Shown: positions 1 through 5,055 of the stretch, one piece after another
Position numbering within the stretch: the first letter of the stretch is position 1
How the letters are laid out: every line of letters begins with the position of its first letter
Source: Alphaproteobacteria bacterium
Lineage (GTDB): Bacteria > Pseudomonadota > Alphaproteobacteria > Sphingomonadales > Sphingomonadaceae
Assembly: GCA_005882415.1 (NCBI GenBank)
Contig: VBAE01000004.1
Coordinates: 1-5,745 of the forward strand
Direction: 5' to 3'
DNA: 5,745 nt
Translations under genes and position numbers: made by a program
The notes under the pieces: generated by a model
What the model was told of the DNA's origin: nothing
The model's database searches: none
Seen by the model: the letters and a program-made list of their open reading frames with translations, nothing else

Positions 1-24
1 GTGGGTGCGAAGAGGAGAGGCGAG

Positions 25-546
25 ATGAAGAGGCTCTGGATCGGCGGGATAGCCGCGCTTGCGCTTGCAGGCTGCACGGCTTCGGAGGAACGGGTGGAGG
101 CGCCGGCGGTGCCGGTCGGTCCGGCCGCCGAGCTGCTCGACGCGTCCGGGCAGGTGAAGGCGCGGGCGAGCATCACGGCGGCGCCCGACGCCCTGCGTAT
201 CCATATCGAGGCGCTCGGCCTCGCACCCGGCGCCTACGGCACGCACATCCACACGACCGGGCGCTGCGATCCCCCGGACTTCGCCAGCGCCGGCGGCCAC
301 TGGAACCCGAGCGGCGCCAAGCACGGCAAGGACAATCCGCAGGGGCCGCACAATGGCGACCTGCCCAATTTGCTGGTCGGCGCCGACGGCCGCGGCAATT
401 TCGATTATCTCATCCCCGGCGCGAGCCTGGCGGCGCTGATGGACGCCGACGGGGCGTCGGTGATGATCCACGCGGCGGCCGACGATTACCGCACCGACCC
501 CTCCGGCAATTCCGGCGCCCGCATCGCCTGCGGAGTGCTGCGCTAA
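25..546 (+). CDS. sodC: Superoxide dismutase [Cu-Zn], lipoprotein
   Basis: This enzyme dismutates superoxide to hydrogen peroxide and oxygen, acting outside the cytoplasm. The 173-residue product begins with a short lipoprotein signal (about residues 1-16) ending in a lipobox L14-A-G-C17. A Thr follows the Cys, so anchoring in the outer membrane is likely. All metal ligands of the family are visible: H74 and H76 (HIH), H92 (GGHWNP), H100, H109 and D112 (GPHNGDLPN), and H149. The disulfide pair is C81 and C169, and the active-site Arg is R166 (ARIACG). The ATG at 25 is preferred over an in-frame GTG at base 1 because AGAGGAGAGG at 11-20 is a strong ribosome binding site and the signal peptide starts there. 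The gene is convergent with the transporter and overlaps its end by 4 bp. The gene appears intact and active. Upstream control lies outside the window. Confidence 0.95.
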   Translation: MKRLWIGGIAALALAGCTASEERVEAPAVPVGPAAELLDASGQVKARASITAAPDALRIHIEALGLAPGAYGTHIHTTGRCDPPDFASAGGHWNPSGAKHGKDNPQGPHNGDLPNLLVGADGRGNFDYLIPGASLAALMDADGASVMIHAAADDYRTDPSGNSGARIACGVLR

Positions 547-2053
547 ACCTCTTCGCCCGCGGCCCGGGCACGCTCGATCTTGGTCGCTTCCAGCTCGCCC
601 AGGCGGCGCGAGGCGAGCCAGAGGGTGAGCAGAGTGAAGGGCGGCACCACGTAGAGGGCGAAGATGCCGGTGGCGAGGTCGCCGGTCAGCGCGGAGACCT
701 TGCCCGCCGCATAGGGCCCGAGCGCGAGGCCGACCATCGTCGTTCCGAGCACATAGGTGGCGCCCGCCGTCGCCCGCATCCGCGGCAGGACGAGGTCCTG
801 CAAGGTCGCGACCGCGGCGCCCACCCAGGCCGAGCCGAACAGCTGGGCGATCGGACTGGCGATGTAGAAGATGCCCACGTCGTCGGTGGTGAACATCGTC
901 CAGACCGCCGGCGCCGGCAGCACCACCGCGAGCATGTTCACATAGATCCGGCCGCGCGGGCTTCGCCTGCGCCAGATGTCCGAGATGACCCCGCCCAAAA
1001 TCACGCCGGTCGCGGCCGCGAAGGCCGCCGACCAGCCCAGGATCGTCGCCACTTCCTCGGCAGCGCTCATCCCGCCGATGAAGTGGGCGGCGGCGGTCGG
1101 CGCGGCGTAGAAGGTGCGGATCGCGTAAGGCGGCGCCCAGAAGCTGATCGCATAGGTCATGAACGAGATGCTTCCGAAGGCGATGGCGAGGGAGATGCCC
1201 ATTGCGGCGTGTCGCCCGTGACCCAGGCCAGGCCGCCCGCCACTGCAGCGACCGCGACCAGGCCGAGCAGGTTCGCCGACAATGTGCCCGACCGCGCCGC
1301 GGTGAAGAGGGTGAAGGGCGGCAGGATGGCGGTGAGCTCGCGCCCGAAATCGGCCCAGGCGTTCGGCCGCACGACCGGCTGGGGAAGCCCGTCCGAGGCT
1401 CCCCGCTGCGGTTCCCGAAGGGTCAGCACCCACAGCGCAAGCAGCAAGCCGGGGATCCCCACCGCGAGGAAGGCCGCCTGCCAGCCGGCGAGGCCGAGCG
1501 GGGCCTCGGACGCGTTCGGGAAGGCCGTGTTCCAGCGGCTGAGGATGAAGCCGCCGATCGGCAGGCTGAGCGCTCCGCCGATATAGAGGCCGCTCGAATA
1601 GATGGAGAGCGCAGTCGCGCGCCTCTCCTTGGGGAAGTAATCCGAGATCATCGAGTAGGCCGCCGGCGACGCGCTCGCCTCGCCGATGCCGACTCCGATG
1701 CGGGCGAAAGCGAGCATCCCGAACGAGGTCGCGAAGCCGGACAACGCCGTCATCGTCGACCACAGGCCGAGTCCGACTGCGATCAGCCGCCCGCGGTACC
1801 AGCTGTCGGCGAGCCGCCCGAGCGGGATCCCGAACAAAGCGTAGAAGACGGCGAAGGCGGTGCCGTAGAGGAAGCCGATCTGAGCATCGTCGACGCCGAG
1901 GCCGTGCTTGATGTCCTGGGCGAGGATCGAGATGATCTGCCGGTCGATGAAGTTGATGACGTAAACGAGGACCAGCACGAACAAAGCGTACCAGCCGTAG
2001 CGGGAGACCCGGCCCATCGAGGCCCCTGAATCAGCCGCCGCCCCGTTCGCCAT
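543..2053 (-). pseudogene. Spinster-like MFS transporter, frameshifted (two fragments)
   Basis: This is an inner-membrane major facilitator superfamily transporter of the spinster-like type; the substrate cannot be told. The N-terminal part (2053 to about 1201) starts at an ATG preceded by GGGAGGGG. It carries helices at about residues 21-37, 59-78, 90-110, 113-136, 147-170 and 191-211, MFS motif A (G79-R-L-A-D83) after helix 2, the FIDRQ segment at 35-39, and an extra hydrophobic stretch at 261-280. That frame then runs into unrelated low-complexity sequence and stops at 1157. The C-terminal part (about 1202-543, 219 residues) lies one frame away and supplies six more helices starting with GISLAIAFGSISF. 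Neither fragment is a full transporter. A one-base loss, a larger deletion or a sequencing error would all explain this. The C-terminal frame has an ATG at 1202, but I see no clear ribosome binding site before it, so separate translation is doubtful. The 3' end overlaps the sodC stop by 4 bp. Confidence 0.85.
1199..1204 (-). other. Frameshift site inside the MFS transporter
   Basis: On the minus strand the N-terminal frame reads ...GDTPQW through codons CAA (1204-1202) and TGG (1201-1199). The C-terminal frame reads ATG GGC ATC from 1202, so the switch needs the A at 1202 to be read twice. That equals one missing base if the two parts are otherwise contiguous. No slippery heptamer precedes the site, so programmed frameshifting is unlikely. 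The exact breakpoint is inferred from where membrane-helix-like sequence ends in one frame and begins in the other, and could be off by several codons. Confidence 0.75.
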
Positions 2054-2116
2054 CCGCCCCTCCCGTTGTGCTTCTCGTCCCGTCTGGCTAGCAGAGCGGT
2101 GCGCTTTGGCAATTGC

Positions 2117-2122
2117 GAAGGA
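2117..2122 (+). promoter_or_regulatory. Ribosome binding site choosing the phosphatase start
   Basis: GAAGGA lies 5 bases before the ATG at 2128. The competing in-frame starts, TTG at 2113 and ATG at 2122, lie before or overlap this element and so cannot use it. The start at 2128 also gives the usual short N-terminus before the VLFVCLGNICRS strand-loop. Confidence 0.6.
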
Positions 2123-2127
2123 TGAGC

Positions 2128-2595
2128 ATGGCGGCTTCGGTGCTGTTCGTCTGTCTCGGCAATATCTGCCGCTCCCCATTGGCGGAGGCCGCCTTCCGAC
2201 GCGAGGCGGAGCGGCTCGGGCTCGAGGCCCATGTCGATTCCGCCGGCACCGGCGATTGGCATGTCGGCCGCCCGCCCGATCCCCGCGCCTGCGCCGCCGC
2301 GCGGCGGAACGGGGCCGACATTTCCGACTATGAGGCGCGCATGGTCTCGCCCGCCGACTTCCATCGCTTCGACCATATCGTCGCGCTCGATCCGCAGAAT
2401 CTGCGCGACCTGGAGCGGATCCGGCCGGCCGGCGCCAGGGCCGAGCTCAGCCTGCTCCTCGATCATGTCGAAGGGCGGGAAGGGCAGGGGGTCGCCGATC
2501 CCTATTATGGCGGCGATGCCGATTTCGATACCGCCTGGGCCGACGTCTCCGCCGGGGCCGGGGGCCTGGCGCGCAGGATGGCGAAGGAGCGGTGA
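2128..2595 (+). CDS. Low-molecular-weight protein-tyrosine phosphatase
   Basis: This is a cytoplasmic phosphomonoesterase of the LMW-PTP family; the 155-residue length is typical. The catalytic P-loop C9-L-G-N-I-C-R15-S follows the first strand directly, with C9 as nucleophile and R15 as phosphate binder. The general acid is D124 in DPYYGG. The SAGT segment after the second strand (about residue 38) is also a family hallmark. The stop overlaps the GTG start of the downstream kinase by 4 bp (GTGA), which indicates one transcript and translational coupling. Published work on bacterial FN3K homologues found LMW-PTP genes immediately upstream of them in diverse genomes. It also showed that such phosphatases can dephosphorylate ribulosamine 5-phosphates and erythrulosamine 4-phosphates. 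The natural substrate here may therefore be a glycation adduct rather than, or as well as, phosphotyrosine; that is inference from context. ArsC-type arsenate reductase is excluded by the P-loop and the DPYYG motif. Confidence 0.93.
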   Translation: MAASVLFVCLGNICRSPLAEAAFRREAERLGLEAHVDSAGTGDWHVGRPPDPRACAAARRNGADISDYEARMVSPADFHRFDHIVALDPQNLRDLERIRPAGARAELSLLLDHVEGREGQGVADPYYGGDADFDTAWADVSAGAGGLARRMAKER

Positions 2596-3401
2596 GCGCC
2601 TTCCTCCGAAGGGTCGCGGGAATCGCGGGGGTAGACGAGGCGCGGATCGAACGCCTGTCCGGCGGCGACCTTTCGGAGGTGCTCCTGGTCCGGCGCGCCG
2701 ATGGGCGGCTGAGCGTCGCTAAAGGCGGAACGGCGGTGGCGAGCGAGGCGGCGATGCTCCGCGCCATTGCCGCCGCGGGGGTCCCAGCGCCGATGGTGGA
2801 AGGCGAATGGGACGGGGCTCTGTTCCTCGAGCATGTCCAGAACGACCGGGTGTTCAGCCCATCCGCCTGGGCCGATGCAGGGGCGGTCCTGCGCAGGCTT
2901 CACGCGCAGGAGGGCGACAGCTTCGGCTGGCCTGTCGATTACCAGATCGGAAGCGTCCGGCTCGACAATCGCCAAGGCTCGGACTGGCTTCGCTTCTGGG
3001 GGGAGCAGCGCCTTGTCGCCACCGCCTCGGTGCTCGACCGCCCGTGGCGGGAGCGGGTCGAGCGGGTCGCGGCGCGCCTCGGCGATCTGCTTCCGGCCTC
3101 GCCGCGTCCCGCCCTCCTCCATGGCGACCTGTGGAGCGGCAACATCCTTGTTGTGGAAGGCCGGGTCGCGGCGCTGATCGATCCCGCCTGCTGCTATGGC
3201 GACCTCGAAATCGACCTCGCCATGCTGACCCTGTTCGACTCGCCGCCGGAGGACTTCTGGGATGCTTACGGCCCCGTCGAAGCCGGCTGGCGCGAGCGGC
3301 AGGCGGCGTACCAGCTCTTCCCGGCGCTGGTTCATCTCCGCCTGTTCGGCCAGAGCTACGCGGGCATGGCCGATCGCCTCCTGACCGCACTCGGCGCTTG
3401 A
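2592..3401 (+). CDS. Fructosamine/ribulosamine 3-kinase family protein
   Basis: This is a cytoplasmic small-molecule/protein-repair kinase of the fructosamine kinase family (FN3K/YniA fold). It phosphorylates the sugar part of ketoamine adducts on amines so that they become unstable and fall off. Visible features are the P-loop-like LSGGDLSEV (about 22-30), the ATP-site K44 and the helix glutamate E52. The family segment FGWPVDYQIGSVRLDN (111-126) is followed by DWLRFWGEQRL. The catalytic loop is H177-GDLWSGN184 with D179, and the metal-binding D197 lies in IDPA, followed by YGDLEIDLAM. At 269 residues it is slightly shorter than the usual roughly 290. Most characterised bacterial members prefer ribulosamines and erythrulosamines over fructosamines, so that is the likelier activity. 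The GTG start overlaps the phosphatase stop; AAGGAG at 2584-2589 is only 2 bases away, so coupling probably drives initiation. The P-loop has Asp where redox-controlled FN3Ks carry Cys. Confidence 0.92.
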   Translation: MSAFLRRVAGIAGVDEARIERLSGGDLSEVLLVRRADGRLSVAKGGTAVASEAAMLRAIAAAGVPAPMVEGEWDGALFLEHVQNDRVFSPSAWADAGAVLRRLHAQEGDSFGWPVDYQIGSVRLDNRQGSDWLRFWGEQRLVATASVLDRPWRERVERVAARLGDLLPASPRPALLHGDLWSGNILVVEGRVAALIDPACCYGDLEIDLAMLTLFDSPPEDFWDAYGPVEAGWRERQAAYQLFPALVHLRLFGQSYAGMADRLLTALGA

Positions 3402-3425
3402 CCTAGTCTCTGATTAGCCTATTAG
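3398..3425 (+). promoter_or_regulatory. Probable promoter of the SdpR-SdpI unit
   Basis: TTGACC (3398-3403) and TATTAG (3420-3425) are spaced by 16 bases and resemble sigma-70 -35 and -10 boxes (5/6 and 4/6 matches to consensus). The -35 box overlaps the stop codon of the kinase gene. The stretch is clearly more AT-rich than its surroundings. Transcription would begin near 3432, just ahead of the ribosome binding site GAAAGG at 3435-3440. Assigned by eye. Confidence 0.5.
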
Positions 3426-3430
3426 CTAAT
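3413..3430. promoter_or_regulatory. Inverted-repeat operator, probably for the SdpR-like repressor
   Basis: A perfect 6-bp inverted repeat, ATTAGC-N6-GCTAAT, spans 3413-3430. Nested in its right half is a perfect 10-bp palindrome, ATTAGCTAAT (3421-3430), so ATTAG occurs twice in direct orientation, 8 bp apart. The repeat covers the proposed -10 box and lies 18 bp before the repressor start codon. ArsR-family dimers bind such imperfect AT-rich dyads, and SdpR of Bacillus is an autorepressor. Autoregulation by blocking RNA polymerase is therefore the natural reading, but the binding itself is inferred. Confidence 0.55.
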
Positions 3431-3448
3431 TACCGAAAGGCGGCGGCA

Positions 3449-3733
3449 ATGAACCAGGTGTTCGAAGCCCTCGCGCATCCGACCCGGCGCGCGATCCTCG
3501 AGATGCTGAAGGGCGGAAGCCGGACCGCCGGCGAGCTGGCCGAAGCTTTCCACGTCTCGAAGCCCACCATGTCCGGTCATTTCGCCAAGTTGCGCGAGGC
3601 CGGGCTGATCCAGGCCGACCCCCAGGGCAACAGCATCGTCTACAGCATCAACATGTCGGTGCTGGAGGAGGTGCTGCTCGGCTTCATGGGCAGGATGGGC
3701 GTCGCGCCCGAAGCAGAGGAGAAGATTGCATGA
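3449..3733 (+). CDS. ArsR-family winged-helix repressor, SdpR-like
   Basis: This is a small DNA-binding transcription repressor of 94 residues, the usual size for the family. It opens with FEALAHPTRRAILEML (5-20), the classic first helices of ArsR/SdpR regulators. The helix-turn-helix is RTAGELAEAFHVSKPTMSGHFAKL (25-48), followed by a wing at about 53-66 (IQADPQGNSIVYSI). There is no CxC metal-binding motif in the recognition region, and the protein has no cysteine at all, so metal sensing of the ArsR/SmtB kind is unlikely. The tail from about 71 to 94 probably forms the dimer helix. The start at 3449 has GAAAGG 8 bases upstream. The stop overlaps the ATG of the SdpI family gene (ATGA). In Bacillus, SdpI is thought to sequester SdpR at the membrane when it senses the SdpC toxin. 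The same pairing here suggests the membrane protein controls this repressor. Confidence 0.93.
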   Translation: MNQVFEALAHPTRRAILEMLKGGSRTAGELAEAFHVSKPTMSGHFAKLREAGLIQADPQGNSIVYSINMSVLEEVLLGFMGRMGVAPEAEEKIA

Positions 3734-4401
3734 CCCGCAATTCCCTTGCCGTCGCCTCCGCGCTGGCAGTGGCGGCGATGCTGATCGCCGCCTTCCTGGT
3801 CGGCTCCATGCTCCCGGCCGGCGCCGAGCTACCCACCCATTGGGGCGTGAGCGGAGAGGCGGACGGCTTTAGCGGCAAGTGGCCGGCTTTGCTTTTCCCG
3901 GTGGCGCTCGCGGTCGGCATGTCGGCGTTGTTCTACTTCCTGCCCTCGCTCGAGCCACGGGGCGACGGCCTGAAGCGCAGCCAGGGCCTCTACGCCGCGG
4001 TCTGGATGTCGATGCTGCTGATGGCAGGGGTGATCGAGCTGTCGGTGATCGCGGTCGCGCTTCACTGGCCGCTCCACGCCTTCCACCTGATCGCCGCCGG
4101 CCTGGGAGTCATGTTCATCATGATCGGCAACCAGCTCGGCAAGTCGCGGAGCATGTATCTGATCGGGATCCGCACCCCTTGGACGCTGGCGAGCGAGGAA
4201 GTGTGGGTGAAGACCCATCGGCTCGGCGGCAAGCTGATGGTACTCGGAGGCGTCCTGGTCGTCATTACCGCCGCACTGCCGGTGCCGTCGGGATTGCTCG
4301 CCGCCTCCGTGCTGACGGCAGGGCTGCTCGCGGCGGGGGTTCCGATCGCATATTCCTACCTCCTCTGGCGGCGGGAGCAGGGCGGTCAGGCGAGCGGGTA
4401 G
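3730..4401 (+). CDS. SdpI family integral membrane protein (DUF1648-SdpI)
   Basis: This is an inner-membrane protein of 223 residues, close to Bacillus SdpI (about 207), which gives immunity to the killing peptide SdpC and acts as signal transducer. Helices are seen at about 5-28, 52-72, 86-110, 114-134, 167-184 and 188-211. The first loop carries the DUF1648 signature LPTHWGVSGEADGFSGKW (34-51). The cytoplasmic or interfacial loop between helices 4 and 5 has the SdpI signature GNQLGK (133-138), GIRTPWTLAS (146-155) and VWVKTHRLGG (158-167). GAGGAGAAG at 3716-3724 is a good ribosome binding site inside the repressor gene. No sdpC-like toxin gene is present nearby, so the role could be general envelope-peptide defence or simply unknown. 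The 3' end overlaps the opposing thpR gene by 16 bp. Confidence 0.92.
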   Translation: MTRNSLAVASALAVAAMLIAAFLVGSMLPAGAELPTHWGVSGEADGFSGKWPALLFPVALAVGMSALFYFLPSLEPRGDGLKRSQGLYAAVWMSMLLMAGVIELSVIAVALHWPLHAFHLIAAGLGVMFIMIGNQLGKSRSMYLIGIRTPWTLASEEVWVKTHRLGGKLMVLGGVLVVITAALPVPSGLLAASVLTAGLLAAGVPIAYSYLLWRREQGGQASG

Positions 4402-4919
4402 CGTTCCACCTCGGTGTAGACCGCTCCGTCGGGGGTGAGGCGGCTCTCGATCAGCAGGAAATCGGTGACCGGGAAGGCGGGCGTCGTCACTCCGCCCGAA
4501 GCTTCGAGCAGGCCGCCCACCGGCCCGGCGCCCCGGCCGAGGCGGGCGAGGGTGATGTGCGGCACATAAGCGCGCTGGTCTGGCTCGACGCCGACCCGGG
4601 CGAGTGCCTGGTCGACCTTCTTGTGCAGCGTCTTGAACGGCTCCTGCGGAGAGACCCCCGCCCACAGAGTGACCGGCTCGCCCCGCCGATCGAACGTGCC
4701 GAGGCCGTTCAGCGCCATGTCGAAGGGCGGGTGGTGGACCCCGCCCAAGGCCGCGTGGACGTCCTGCGCCATGTGCCGGTCGACCTCGCCGATGAAACGC
4801 AGGGTGAGGTGGAGTTGCTCCTCGTTCTGCCAACGCGCGCCGGCCACGCCGCCGATCAAAGCGAGCAGCCGGTCGAGGATCGGGCGCGGCGGGCGGATGG
4901 CGACGAACAGCCGGTGCAT
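4386..4919 (-). CDS. thpR: RNA 2',3'-cyclic phosphodiesterase (2H family)
   Basis: This cytoplasmic enzyme opens 2',3'-cyclic phosphates on RNA ends to 2'-phosphates; older names are 2'-5' RNA ligase or LigT. The 177-residue length is typical. Both catalytic HxTx motifs of the 2H phosphoesterase superfamily are present: H37-L-T-L and H121-I-T-L. The N-terminal RLFVAIRPP (3-11) and the segment GTFDRRGEPVTLWAGV (74-89) are also characteristic of ThpR. The ATG at 4919 has AGAGGGA (4930-4924) four bases upstream. The gene stands alone, convergent with the SdpI family gene and divergent from the Bax inhibitor gene. The RNA substrate in bacteria is not settled. The overlap of its end with sdpI gives antisense complementarity between the two transcripts. 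Confidence 0.94.
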   Translation of the reverse strand: MHRLFVAIRPPRPILDRLLALIGGVAGARWQNEEQLHLTLRFIGEVDRHMAQDVHAALGGVHHPPFDMALNGLGTFDRRGEPVTLWAGVSPQEPFKTLHKKVDQALARVGVEPDQRAYVPHITLARLGRGAGPVGGLLEASGGVTTPAFPVTDFLLIESRLTPDGAVYTEVERYPLA

Positions 4920-4973
4920 CGCGTCCCTCTACAGCAGCCGCAAATGCAGGTGTACCGGCTTCGCCGCTTTTCC

Positions 4974-5002
4974 TTGAATGTTCCTGCCAATCTCACGATA
5001 TT
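4974..5002 (+). promoter_or_regulatory. Probable promoter of the Bax inhibitor-1 family gene
   Basis: TTGAAT (4974-4979) and GATATT (4997-5002) are separated by 17 bases and each match four of six sigma-70 consensus bases. They sit in the least GC-rich part of the 128-bp divergent gap, and transcription would start near 5009, leaving a leader of about 40 bases. Assigned by eye only. I could not make out a convincing promoter for thpR on the other strand of this gap. Confidence 0.4.
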
Positions 5003-5031
5003 GGCCACAGCGCCGGCATCGGCCGGCCGCC

Positions 5032-5055
5032 AAGGAGTGAATGAGAAATGGCTAA
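5032..5055 (+). promoter_or_regulatory. Ribosome binding site and overlapping 4-codon mini-ORF
   Basis: AAGGAG (5032-5037) is followed by ATG at 5041, which opens a mini-ORF (M-R-N-G, stop TAA at 5053-5055). The real start ATG at 5048 lies in another frame, 10 bases from AAGGAG. The real start was chosen because only that frame encodes the Bax inhibitor protein. The mini-ORF overlaps the start codon and may be accidental. Confidence 0.35.

Noticed and set aside
555..569. Possible hairpin GCCCG-CGGCC-CGGGC after the sodC stop
   Set aside because: Only a 5-bp stem inside the transporter coding region with no T-tract on either side; common by chance in GC-rich DNA.
1195..1210. Programmed ribosomal frameshift in the MFS gene
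   Set aside because: No slippery heptamer or obvious downstream structure at the switch, and this transporter family is not known to use frameshifting.
1083..2029. Long open frames on the + strand across the MFS gene (1083-1586 and 1202-2029)
   Set aside because: They are antisense to the clear transporter reading frames, are Arg/Glu/Pro-rich as expected for GC-rich shadows, and show no family motif.
2066..2094. Possible + strand promoter for the phosphatase-kinase operon (TTGTGC, 17 bases, TAGCAG)
   Set aside because: Only about three of six bases match in each box. The 74-bp divergent gap (2054-2127) must hold promoters for both directions, but I cannot place them with confidence.
1783..2466. 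Minus-strand open frame covering the phosphatase gene and the start of the transporter
   Set aside because: It is antisense to the phosphatase and out of frame with the transporter, and its Ser/Thr-rich tail is the transporter coding sequence read in the wrong frame.
5021..5028. Palindrome GGCCGGCC before the Bax inhibitor gene
   Set aside because: A short pure G/C palindrome is expected by chance at this base composition and has no partner elsewhere in the gap.
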